A stretch of 64,000 nt of DNA from Telopea speciosissima (Eukaryota > Streptophyta > Magnoliopsida > Proteales > Proteaceae), in the NCBI RefSeq assembly GCF_018873765.1, contig NC_057924.1, positions 2,728,001 through 2,792,000 on the forward strand, written 5' to 3'. Below are positions 37,784 through 48,141 of the stretch, piece after piece. Both the position numbers and the translations under genes were made by a program. The first letter of the stretch is position 1, and every line of letters starts with the position of its first letter. The notes under the pieces are model-generated. The model was not told the origin of the DNA. It saw only the letters and a list, made by a program, of their open reading frames with translations, and made no database searches.

Positions 37784-39107
37784 GGGTAATTTACACATAC
37801 CATTCCTGAGGTTTGATGAAAGGACAATTTTACCCTTCAAATTTGAAAAATTCTACGTACCCCCCTGAGGTTTGCAAACAATAACAAATAAACTCATTCC
37901 GTCAATTCATGACTAATAATGTTAAAAATAAGAGGTAAACTGACAAAATTACCCTTAAAAAAAATAAATAAATAAAAAACCTACAACTCATCTTCCCCAA
38001 TCGAATTGGAGAAGATGAGTTGCAGGTTTCAAAACCCTTTCAACCCTTAAGGAATTTAGGGTTTAAATTTGGGAAAAAATCCCAAATCAAAACCCTTTTG
38101 CGTCATGATTGTTGGTGTCCTTTCAAGGTTTCAGCCAGTTATCATCAAAACCAAAATAATTATCAATTTTTTGAGATCAAAATTAAATCCGACCCAGCAA
38201 TGGAAAGGGAGAGAATCACTATAAGACATAAGTTGTTGTTGTTGCAGAAGTGAAGACATGGCAAGCCATGATTGGAACTTGGAAGTCTCCGATTTGAGGC
38301 CAAGACACGCTTTTAAAAACTATAAAATAAAGATTGAAAGAATGGGAATGATAATGGCAAATGGCAATCGCAGAGCATATCAATTTGACATTAATGAACC
38401 TTTACACTATAAGTAGAGGTCAACTTAGGAGAAAAGATTTGGCCATTTACACTGTAAGCATTTCAATGTTTGTGATAAAAAATAAATCAATTCAATCACC
38501 ATTATTTTCGTTCTTTGATTCTTATAAATGGATTTCAATATTTGGGTCCATTTCATCAGAGATCAGTACTGAGTAGCCAATTCGATTTCCGAAAATATTT
38601 GATTTAGTCAATTGATTCTTTCTAGGGTTTTGAGGTTATCACGATGCCTCTTTGTACTCTGCTTTTAATAATTCCTCATAAGTCAAAATTGCAGGGTAGT
38701 CTTTCAATTTCCCCTAAAATTGTTAGACGAAGAAGAAGTTGTGCACTCGTCGGTAGACTCGGTACTCGCTGGTCGGTGGGGAGTGGTGGAGGACTCCATG
38801 GCCTTTCTCTCGCCTGGAATATCTCAGGTGCGCAAAAGGGTTTTGATTTGGGATTTTTTTTCAATTTGAAATCCTAAATTCCTTAAGGGTCGAACGGGTT
38901 TTGAAACCTGCAATTCATCTTCCCCAATCGATTTGGGGAAGATGAGTTGCAGGTTTTTTTTTTTTTTTGCAAGGGTAATTCTATTAGTTCACCTCTTATT
39001 TTTAACACTGTTAGTCATGAACTCAGGGGGGTACGCAGAATTTTTCAAAACTGGGGGGTAAAATTATCTTTTCGTCAAACCTCAGGGGTGGTATGTGTAA
39101 ATTATCC
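37784..39107. mobile_element. Non-autonomous Mutator-like element with long terminal inverted repeats
   Basis: A 1324-bp element begins GGGTAATTTACACATACC and ends with its near-complement GGTATGTGTAAATTATCC (17 of 18 positions). It is flanked by perfect 9-bp repeats TTTCAAAAT (37775-37783 and 39108-39116). Inverted arms extend about 280-320 bp each (to about 38105 and from about 38826). Each arm also contains a local palindrome around 'catcttccccaatcg'. The unpaired interior (about 38106-38825) encodes no transposase. This is the architecture of a TIR-MULE that may carry captured sequence. Confidence 0.85.
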
Positions 39108-39235
39108 TTTCAAAATTGGATCATTTTTTTGCTCAATTCACCCGATTTGTAATGATATTGATAGACATCAGCCAATGATGGCGATGCAAAACATGCTCTC
39201 TATCTTGAGAGGATGAAAATCCGGACCTGTAATCC

Positions 39236-39408
39236 GACTTCTCTCTAGGGAGCCCCATGCCTAGGGAGTGCCCAAGGGGCATCCAAATGCTGGGTTGTGG
39301 CGCTATGTCGCACACATCCCGATCCGTGCTCAGTCAATTATCGGGATGTGCGCGGCACATCCCAACGGCTGGATGCCCCCTAAGCACTCCCTCGGCACGA
39401 AAAATTAT
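39236..39408. mobile_element. GC-rich hairpin repeat, copy 2
   Basis: It shares 'gggatgtgcgcggcaca' and 'cccaacggctgga' with copy 1 at 27432. Arms 'ctagggagtgcccaaggggcatcc' (first 19 bases: ctagggagtgcccaagggg) and 'ggatgccccctaagcactcc' pair with each other. Confidence 0.6.
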
Positions 39409-39622
39409 CCTCGTAGGTTCTCTGTCCGGTACAGTTCCTTAGTGCATCTAATAAAAAGGGGGCGAACCCCACCCGAGCAGGGGGTAAGATAGTCATTTCC
39501 ACTCCTTATGAGAGGAATCGGACAAACTGTACTTGACAGGGAACTGAGACGATAAAGGTCCCCCTGATGTTGGACTCCATGGCGAGGAGCTTAATCCATT
39601 CATTTCGTTTGTTTTCTTTATA

Positions 39623-39729
39623 GGGCTCATGTTCTCTGTGCCACATGGACCTGTCACTCAGGGGGCAGGGTGATCATTGCACCCACCCCATGTCTCTCGC
39701 GTACCCCCGGGCACAGAGAACATTCTCCC
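39623..39729. mobile_element. GTTCTCTGTGCC-family MITE, compact copy
   Basis: Perfect inner inverted repeats GTTCTCTGTGCC (39631-39642) and GGCACAGAGAAC (39710-39721) lie within GGG...CCC ends. The flanks TTTCTTTATA and TTTTTTTATA are similar, suggesting an eroded target duplication. Confidence 0.7.
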
Positions 39730-40689
39730 TTTTTTTATAAATTAAAATTCAGGATTTACAGATTTGATGATCGATTTCTAAGGTTTTTGGGATCAATTCC
39801 GACCTATTTCTGGATCGAAATGGGCATGACCGATTCGATTTAATAACCTTGATAATCTTGATCTCTATCTCACTTCCCTCTTCCCAGAAGCAAAGCAGAA
39901 GCTTCCCCCTTCCCTGCTTCCGTGTTCCCCCTGCAGGCCTGCCCCCTTCCCAGAAACAAAGCAGAAGCGTCCATCTAGGTCAGTGTTCCAATTCCCGGTT
40001 GTTGACTGCGACCTTTTGCTCCTTTTTACACTTCGCACAAAAGCGAAGAAACTATCCTCTTTCAACTTTCACTTACTCCAATCCAATCCCAAAGCACTCT
40101 CCAGTGGGTTTCCTTCCTCTGCCACAGAATCTCCTCTACTCCATAACCCCACACTGTATTCGTTGTGGGACAATAAACTCATCCCTAAAGATTGTTCTTC
40201 AATCTTCTTCCGTTAACCGTTTATGTATCCAAGTAGTTACTTTTTTGGTAAACATGTATCCAAGTAGTTTACTGTTACAGCTTACAGTCTTATTAAAGTT
40301 TGGATTTTAGGAATTAAGAAATCATCCAATTGTCTTCCTTGTGTATGGTTTCTTATGGATCAACAGTACCTTATACCTCTCTCATGGTGGATTTCTTTTA
40401 TCGGTCACATATGACGTCAAAACGCGTTGGGTTATAATGTTGACACAGCCTCATCCATGTTACCCCCCTCACAGCTAAATTTTTTGGCTTACCAAGATCA
40501 TCTCTACTCTACTCTGCAACTGGGTAAGTAAAATTAAATTTTTTAATGGCTCTCATAAGCGTTTAGTGAAATAAATTATCCTCGTCCACGTGTTATAATC
40601 ATTTTATATCTCTATTAGAATCATAGAGGAGAGGTCGAGAGGATAAGACTTAGCATTTTCCTGCTACTTGTTTTATCTTTTTGGTTCAT
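39730..40689. other. Upstream region of the GRAS gene
   Basis: No exon was recognised; an open frame near 39849-40310 has no family features. A G-box core CACGTG lies at 40587-40592, about 100-200 bp before the inferred leader exon, and may be a promoter element. Confidence 0.4.
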
Positions 40690-40801
40690 CTCCTAACCAC
40701 AACAGCATCTCCAGTTATTCCCGTCTTCTTCACCTCCAACCCTCCAAAGACCCTTTACGTGGAGCTAAACATCGACATCTGAGAGCCTTCAAGGAAAAGA
40801 G
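40690..40801 (+). other. Probable 5' leader exon of the GRAS gene
   Basis: A pyrimidine-rich leader ends at a strong donor, AAAGAG|GTATGTC (GT at 40802). A candidate acceptor, TTCATTGCAG, ends at 43068. PAT1-branch GRAS genes commonly have a leader intron and an intronless coding region, which fits. The transcription start is not resolved. Confidence 0.45.
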
Positions 40802-43128
40802 GTATGTCAAAGTCCCCACTCTCCACTGATTTAAAAAAATATATTTTGAATGAACTCCCTTTGCTCTTATGGTTTCCTTGTCTTTCTGTGTGCTGTGATA
40901 TTCCTTACAAAGGGTGATTCTTTAATTTCTAGGGTCAGGTGATAAGGGAATCTCCTTCCTCCCTTAAGTTAATTTCATGAGATGGGTTCATTTCTCCATT
41001 TATCAGAGAATTAGAGTGGTAATTTGGTTTCTGCGTTTGAAGTTTCAGATGGGTTTGAGGGTTTTAGTTTCTGCTTAGCCACAGATTTATGAGAGGTGAA
41101 GTTTTCTTTTGCATCTCAATCTCTGATACAAATTTTTTTTCCCGTTTTTTATTCTTATATCTTCATTCTTTTCTGAAGGGTGTTGGTGGAAAATTCAGGA
41201 GTTCTAATTTAAGGTCTTTGATGTTCCCTTTTTACTTGTTAATTACAATTATTAGTGCTTATAATTTTTTCTCCCTCTTTTCTTTTTCTTCGATTTCTTT
41301 TGGGGAAGGGGATTGGTGATTTTGTGCTTGAGTTTGGAAAATCAATTTTGAATTCTAGGGTTATGAAATTAACATTTTGAACTTTTCTCTTCTTTGTTCT
41401 CCTTCATAAGAAATGGGTTTTTTGTGCAAATTACGGGTCTTGTTGGTAATGTTGCTCATTTTTTCTTTCTCGATGGGGTTAATTTATCAACTCCAGTGGA
41501 AATTAGGGTTTTGAAATGGTGCTCCTTCTGAGAGTTTTCCTAGCTAATGAACGCTGCTGGTTGAAGTCTGGCTCCTTTCTTTTCTTTCTCTACCCCCATC
41601 AACTTTTCTTGCATCGTCAGTGAAATTTTCTTCGGAAATTAGTTTTGCTCATCATAGGAAATTGTGTCTGAGGACTTATTTTGGAAATCATGAGTCTTCT
41701 TCCTTGTAGCATTTGAAGTGTTCTGTTGATTGTTATGCTTGGCTATTTGTACTCTCTTTTCACATGAATTAGGATATGTTTTTGTGACCTCTAATTTCGT
41801 TGCATGAGGGTGAAAAATGTTATTTAACCATTGAAACTTACTAGATCTTGTTGGTTTTAAGGATAAATAAGTATTAGAATTGTGGGTTCTGCACTGTTAT
41901 GTGAATCCTGGGTTGGGAAGAGAGATGATGACATGGAAAAGAGATGATGATACATTAAGCCATCAAGTTGTGTGTGTGCCTTTGGTGGGGGAATGTCTTA
42001 TCTGGCCGCCTGTCCTGTGTTGATCCTGTTGAAGCGTACCTCTGATTCCCAGGCTGAGTTCTTAATCTTCTAAGTCTACCACCAGTTAGATACCATTTAA
42101 CTATGAATGGTTATGTTAACGTTTTTCGGTTCTATCTTTGCCATTTATAAATTTCACATCCCAAGCGTTATGGAAATATTACCAGAATTGAGAGTTGATT
42201 TCTGCAAGCAATCTTAAATAAAGCCATTCCTCTATATTTTTTCTTTGAAGATCCCACTCCCAATCCCTACCATGAGTGAAACAGTTCTTGGTTTTACATG
42301 GTAAGTTAATGTGATTGGATTTATTTTTCCACTTTGAAAAAGCCTTTCTAGTAGAGTTCTATTACTTCCACAAGAAGAAAAGGAGATACGTCTATTGGCT
42401 TTTAAGAGTTCAAACTCCTAACTAACTAGCACTGCCTATTAGTATAAAAAAATAAATTCAGGCTAGTTGGCTAATTTTGCAGCGGATACGCGTGAGCAGT
42501 TGATTAGGGAATCAGGAACCTAGCCATTTACAGTCGGACTCAATGATGAGTGATAGAATAATAGAATGGCTTCCCTGTCATCAAACAATTCTTGTTATGT
42601 CTCTTCTCTCTCCCTTTGCCTTGGAACTCCAATACAATCCTGTTTACCAGAAAGCTATCTTGTATAAAAGTATAAAAGTACCATCCTGTGTCTCCTTGGA
42701 AGTTTTTTTGTTTTTGTTGTTGTTGGGGGGGGGGGGAGTAATGCTCTCTCAACCTTTTCATTAGGCCTTCAATAGCCTGTTTCAAGGATGCTCTCTTCTG
42801 CCCTAAGCTTCTTTGCAACCTGATATTTTTACTCCTCTTAAAGTGAAATAAACTTCAATAGGAAGGACGAATACTATGTCATGCACCATACAATCCAGGA
42901 ACCCTTTTTAGCTTGCTAGCCAAACTATCCATCTTTTCCTTTTGTTATTTTCATCTTTCCCAACAAAACACAGAATTTTAAACACAATTCTGTACTTCTG
43001 TTTGTATTCTTTCACTTTAATCTTTTTTAAAAACAGAATTTTACTGATATTTTTCATCTTCATTGCAGACGATTTTTCTTTAATTGTTCGTTTGTGGAAG
43101 CACAATTGATCTGGAAATTGAAGAAAGA

Positions 43129-43170
43129 ATGGAGGAATTGCTGAATTCAATATTAATATGTTGTGGTTAG
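43129..43170 (+). promoter_or_regulatory. Upstream ORF in the GRAS leader
   Basis: ATG at 43129 opens a 13-codon frame ending in TAG at 43170. A second ATG at 43158 opens a 30-codon frame ending at 43250, 20 bases before the main start codon. Both would lie in the mRNA if 43069-43270 is one leader exon; a possible intron at about 43176-43236 would remove part of the second. Confidence 0.4.
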
Positions 43171-43270
43171 AAAAGGTTCATCATGTTACTTGTCAAGGAG
43201 ACTCAATGACAATCTATTCTGTGTCCATTATTTCAGAAAGAGACAGATAATAACCCACAACCTTTTAACT

Positions 43271-44938
43271 ATGATGAATTCTCAATTTAGGTCTGCCAAT
43301 GGTTCTGCCGGAAACAACTATCAATATTACAATGGCTTTCCAATGGCTGGGCTAAGTCAATTAGAAGGTTATTCTTCAAGGCAACCTCCTCTTCAACATG
43401 GAAGTTCAAGCAGGTCAGACAGGTTTTACTATCAACCTATGCAAGAGGTTGAGACCTGTTGCTTGTCTCCAAATTTCCCAAGTGTAGACCACCTCCTGTG
43501 CTCTGATAGTGGCAGCCAATTGAACATCATTCCTGGTGAGAGTTCTCATGAACAGAATTGCATCTTGGAGTCATCCTCGGTAACTGGCAGTTACAATTTT
43601 TACAACTCCCCACCTACTGTCAGTTTCTCGTCTAATGGGAGTCCTGTGTCACAGCAAGAATCTCAGTCATACCCAGCAGACTCTCGTCATTCCCCTGACA
43701 ACAACTATGGGTCTCCAATAAGTGGGTCATGCATAACAGAAGATGTCAATGACTTGAGACACAAGCTGAGAGAACTGGAAACTGTAATGCTTGAGCCTGA
43801 TTCAGATATTGTGGACAGGGACCTGAAAGAGGTACTCATTGCCTGTGCAAAAGCTGTATCAGATAATGATCTTTTGATTGCAGAATGGTTGATTGCTGAG
43901 TTAAGGAAGATGGTCTCGGTTTCTGGGGAGCCAATCCAGCGCCTGGGAGCTTACATGTTGGAAGGGATTGTTGCAAGGTTGGCCCACTCAGGAAGTTCCA
44001 TTTACAAGTCCCTGAAGTGCAGAGAGCCTGCTAGTGCTGAACTACTCTCCTACATGCACCTCCTATATGAAGTCTGCCCGTACTTCAAGTTTGGATATTT
44101 GTCTGCCAATGGTGCTATTGCAGAAGCTTTGAAGGATGAAAACAGAATCCACATTATTGACTTCCAGATTGCACAAGGCAGCCAGTGGATCACCCTTATC
44201 CAGGCTCTTGCAGCTCGGCCTTGTGGTCCCCCGCACATCCGCATCACCGGTATAGATGATTCCCAATCAGCTCATGCTCGAGGAGGAGGACTTGAGATTG
44301 TTGGACAGAGATTGTCAAGGCTTGCCAAGTCGTGCGATGTTCCCTTTCATTTCCATGCAGCTGCCATGTCTGGATGTGAAGTTGAGCTTGAAAATCTGTG
44401 TGTTCATCCTGGGGAAGCTATAGCTGTGAATTTTCCATACATGTTGCACCACATGCCAGATGAAAGTGTGGGCACTGAGAACCACCGTGACCGGCTGCTG
44501 AGATTGGTTAAGAGCTTGTCACCCAAGGTGGTGACACTGGTGGAGCAAGAATCGAACACCAATACCACTCCTTTCTTCCTACGATTCCTTGAGACTCTGA
44601 GCTTTTATACAGCTATGTTTGAGTCAATTGATGTCAAACTCCCAAGGGACCACAAGGAACGTATAAATGTTGAGCAGCAATGTGTGGCACGTGATGTGGT
44701 GAACATCATAGCTTGTGAAGGCGCTGAAAGAGTAGAACGTCATGAGTTACATGGGAAGTGGAGGTCACGGTTCACAATGGCTGGGTTCACTCCATACCCG
44801 TTGAACTCATCTGTGAATGCTACTATCAAGTCTCTGATGGAAGACTATTGTGAGAATTATACACTTGAGGAGAGAGATGGCGTTCTCTATCTTGGCTGGA
44901 AGAACAGAGTTTTGGTTTCATCTTGTGCATGGAAGTGA
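43271..44938 (+). CDS. GRAS transcription regulator, PAT1 branch (PAT1/SCL13/SCL21-like)
   Basis: A nuclear GRAS regulator of 555 residues encoded in one exon. The N-terminus is Ser/Gln/Tyr-rich with the PAT1-branch motifs YYQPMQEVE and LEPDSDIVD. The GRAS domain spans about residues 184-555: first leucine-rich region from DLKEVLIACAKAVS, VHIID core as IHIIDF near residue 293, second leucine-rich region, PFYRE region with FLRFLETLSFY, and the C-terminal SAW motif ending in CAWK. Start: the frame continues upstream to 43163 without any ATG, and MMNSQF at 43271 is the first methionine. Family knowledge: PAT1, SCL13 and SCL21 act in phytochrome signalling and related responses as transcriptional co-regulators; the exact paralogue cannot be settled here. 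No lesions. Confidence 0.92.
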   Translation: MMNSQFRSANGSAGNNYQYYNGFPMAGLSQLEGYSSRQPPLQHGSSSRSDRFYYQPMQEVETCCLSPNFPSVDHLLCSDSGSQLNIIPGESSHEQNCILESSSVTGSYNFYNSPPTVSFSSNGSPVSQQESQSYPADSRHSPDNNYGSPISGSCITEDVNDLRHKLRELETVMLEPDSDIVDRDLKEVLIACAKAVSDNDLLIAEWLIAELRKMVSVSGEPIQRLGAYMLEGIVARLAHSGSSIYKSLKCREPASAELLSYMHLLYEVCPYFKFGYLSANGAIAEALKDENRIHIIDFQIAQGSQWITLIQALAARPCGPPHIRITGIDDSQSAHARGGGLEIVGQRLSRLAKSCDVPFHFHAAAMSGCEVELENLCVHPGEAIAVNFPYMLHHMPDESVGTENHRDRLLRLVKSLSPKVVTLVEQESNTNTTPFFLRFLETLSFYTAMFESIDVKLPRDHKERINVEQQCVARDVVNIIACEGAERVERHELHGKWRSRFTMAGFTPYPLNSSVNATIKSLMEDYCENYTLEERDGVLYLGWKNRVLVSSCAWK

Positions 44939-47011
44939 ATATTGCACTAACGGATGACCTCTGCTTTGCAGTTCTGTGTTCAGGCGATCCAGGTAAAACT
45001 TGAAATTATGTTTACTTGATAACAAACATGGAAAGAGTTGGATTGTCTCTATTCTCTGGAACATAGTAATCCATATTAACTCTTCCTGGAAAAGCCATCT
45101 CCTGTAATTGCAACTTTTAATATGAGAACTTTTTATAGAGCAATAGCATTTGCATCTTACTTCCAAAAGGAGTATGCTCAGGTAGGGCTGTAATCACCCA
45201 ATTCACAACCTCAACCCTTCTGCTGTATCTTCAGCGGGTGGCAACGGGTAAGAACAGTCATGGAATAAACCTTACCTTTACTCTCCCTGCCAGGGCGAGT
45301 AAGGCGGTAATCGGGGGAATTTCAGATGGGAGGGTAGAAGGTGTGTTTACCCCGTTCCCTACCCGTACCCATTTAGCTAGACAAGTAAAATTTGTCTACC
45401 TTTGGCCTTCCCATTTGGCTAAAAAGGCAAGGTCTCCTTACCTTTACCCTTTCTGCCGAGGTCGGTAAAGCGGGTAAAGTGGGTGATGGGAGAAAATTGC
45501 CAGCCCTACTCTTCTTTAGTTCTCAACTCATGTAAACACTACTTGTTGAGCTAGGGTAGGGTTAGTGAAACACCTTCAACTGTGGTAAGGGCAAGTCCGG
45601 ATCCTATCTTTTAATGGCTCTGTTTGGTTAGAGGTGAAGGGAAGTGATGTAAAATTAAAATAACTTAAAAGATCATGGTTCTTTCCTTAGCCTAGCAGAA
45701 GTAGGAAAATTCTTGGTTAGTGCATTTATATCTACCATGTGGCAGGTTGGATAGGCTGAAATTTTACCAACTGGCTGACTGCAGGATCTCTTCACATGTT
45801 AAGTTTCGGTCTAACTGGATTTTGTGATTGGCAGCGGAAAGAATTGAAGGAATCTATACAAAGGCAGTGTAGCAATCTACCATGTGTTTAGGGTACATCA
45901 CGTTTGATATATTAAGCGAAAGGGGTTTTTTTTTCAAAAGGGGGAGGATAGAGGATGACACATGCTGGCCACCCTGGTGGCGTGCCCAGCTTTTTCTATT
46001 GATAAATATCTCATGTTTCTTAATAATTATGTTTGGAAAACATTATATTTTTTTATTCATATTTTTAGTTTTACCCATAGATATTTGGAGATTTTTCTCT
46101 TTCCTCGACAGATTGGTCGCAACACTCAATGGAAAGAGAGAGAAAAACAAGTGTTGGGGGGGGGGGGGGGAAGGATAGAGAGAGAATATACCAAATCATA
46201 CCTTAATGTATCTTGTTTTCTAGGTCAACTATTTCCGTATTGATGGAAAGAAGTTTCCAGAGTGGTTGTATGGGCAAGGTTGAAAGTATGAAAAAAATAT
46301 CTCAAACATAATATATAAAACGTGAGATACATCGTTTTAGTTTACCCTAGGTTTAATTTACCTAATAAAAAATAAGTTAAACAAGAAAAGCCAGTATAAA
46401 ACAAGTATGGATCAAGCCGATCGTGGGTTTCATGTGAGGGGCCTTGGATGGTACTTATACAAAGACATGATCCAGTCTCGTATAAAACTGAGTCTTTAAA
46501 TAGCAATTTTTATTTATTTTTTTTATTTTTTTTTGGGGAGGGGAGGGTGGTGGTTAATTTAAATGGTAATTAGAACTATTATAAGATTAGAAATGGGATT
46601 GGCCAGAAATCACAATAAAGCAAGAGGAATAAGGGGTTCTTGCCGGCAATGCCTTTGATTTCATTTGCGCGAGCAACAGGTCACTGTGTTTTGGGTGTCT
46701 TCTGTTAACAGCTGATGGTCCAAGAAGATTTCAAGGGACGAAAATAGCCCCACATCTGTAAATGGTTGACAAGTTAAGATTTTGTAAGGGGGCGGAAATT
46801 GTCTGAGTTCTTTAAATAAATTAGGCCGAAAGGCCTTCCCTTTCCCCAAAAAAAATATATATATATATTGTGAAGGGGCGGTTTAAGTCACACTTCTATA
46901 GCCTATGGGTTTATTTAGAACATGGCTTTTGATTGTCCATTTATTTTATTCAAAAAAATTCTTTAAATCAAGGGCAAACTGTAAAATGGGGGTTTTCAAA
47001 ATAATTTTAAT
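44939..47011. other. GRAS 3' UTR and intergenic region
   Basis: The first few hundred bases probably include the 3' UTR. A hAT-like element occupies 45183-45508. Poly-G near 46147-46160, poly-T/G near 46510-46550 and an AT repeat near 46855-46870 occur. No other gene was recognised. Confidence 0.5.
45183..45508. mobile_element. hAT-like MITE
   Basis: Ends TAGGGCTG and CAGCCCTA are perfect 8-bp inverted repeats of the hAT type, with 'atcaccc' and 'gggtgat' just inside. The interior has GC-rich 'gtaaagcgggtaaa' motifs. An 8-bp target duplication was not found. Confidence 0.55.
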
Positions 47012-47159
47012 GGGAAAGTTTTCATATACGGTCGTATAAACTGTGTATGTGAGAGGGTGAGAGTTTCAAGGCATTAATTAATGGGTGAGGATTTATGATT
47101 TTTTCAACTCTTTGTGAGAGACCCTCTCATACACACAGCCGTGTATGAAAATTTTTCCC
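47012..47159. mobile_element. Mutator-type MITE, copy B
   Basis: It closely matches copy A at 9794-9948, including 'aaactgtgtatgtgagaggg' and 'gcattaattaatggg'. TAATTTTAA occurs at 47002-47010 and 47160-47168, a 9-bp duplication if the terminal T belongs to the element. Confidence 0.8.
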
Positions 47160-47423
47160 TAATTTTAAAGTGACTATTATTTTTATGATTTCAAGAATTG
47201 GATCGGTTGAATCGTTTAATTTGGACCAAAATCAGCAGTGGCCGATTCCAATTCAAGACATTCTGGAGTGGCCGATTCTAGGGTTTTTGGGTCCAGACTC
47301 CAGATTCGGTAGGCTTTAGATATGAGGGGGTGATGAGACTTGCAAGCACTGACGAAACATAAATAATGAGAATATTTAGCTCTATTGCCTTGGCTTTGGT
47401 TCCCATATGCCAGATTGATATAT

Positions 47424-47846
47424 CTTTTTCTTTTTTTTGGTAAAAGAATTTTATTAACGATGGAACAATGTTCCAGCAGAATCAAAGTACAAGAGGAGGT
47501 TCACACAGGGGGGAGGGGTATGAAGCCAAACATAATGATCTTGTACAGAAGCTCCTAGGGAAGCCAGACCGTCACTGACAGTGTTGCCCTCTCTTAATGG
47601 ATGCCTGAATTGGATGTCTTCCAAGGAAGGAATCAAGGAGAAGCAGTCGGCTATGATTGTTTTAATCTTCCATGGAATAGCTGTAATAACCTTATTCAAG
47701 ATGTTGATAACTAGAAGGTTGTCGCTTTCTATGATGATTTTATGGAAGGACAAGGAGATCGCTATCGAAAATCGCACACTGAATTGCAAGAGCTTCAGCA
47801 ACCAGAGCATAGTTCCTATCAATCCCAACAGCAAAACAACAGATGA
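47424..47846 (-). mobile_element. 5'-truncated L1-type LINE fragment with RNase H
   Basis: On the minus strand this piece encodes an RNase H-like segment in two frames: NYALVAEALAIQCA, then HKIIIESDNLLVIN and REGNTVSDGLASLGA, typical of the LINE-borne RNase H domain. It ends with 'aataaaattcttttacc' and an A-rich tail. Perfect 12-bp repeats AGATTGATATAT flank it (47412-47423 and 47847-47858). The 5' truncation is normal for LINEs; a frameshift breaks the frame, so no product is expected. Confidence 0.85.
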
Positions 47847-48019
47847 AGATTGATATATTGTGGCAATCAAAGTTTTGATACAATCCGAATTGGCATGGCA
47901 GTCTTTGGTCATTGTTTCACATGCACTTCGAGTACACACGAATTTACCCTCGTTAAAAGAAGTGTATTATACTAGAAACACAAAAGATAAAGTGATAACT
48001 ATTTGACGGGAGAAAAAGA

Positions 48020-48141
48020 GGATGTGTCTTGGTGCAACGGTAAGGTTGCTCCATTGACCAAGTGATCGCAGGTTCGGAGTCTAGAAACAGTCTCTCTGCG
48101 AAAGCAAGGTATATACCCATAAGCTAGCACCTTATGTGTCT
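48020..48141 (+). mobile_element. Au-type SINE
   Basis: Box A-like TGGTGCAACGGTAAGGTTG and box B-like GCAGGTTCGGAGTC, then 'gaaacagtctctctgcgaaa', match the Au SINE body. The 3' part is truncated relative to the copy at 52600. Confidence 0.75.

Noticed and set aside
38020-38253. 77-codon open frame in the MULE as a gene
   Set aside because: It begins in the inverted arm and has no recognised domain; kept only as part of the candidate Pack-MULE interior.
43163-43270. GRAS protein starting 36 codons upstream
   Set aside because: The upstream extension begins at GTG with no in-frame ATG, contains a splice-acceptor-like site, and has no GRAS homology; the first ATG is at 43271.
47454-47939. A 161-codon minus-strand open frame as a single gene
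   Set aside because: It crosses the 12-bp target duplication at 47847-47858, so it joins LINE sequence to unrelated flanking DNA; the RNase H homology covers only the LINE part.
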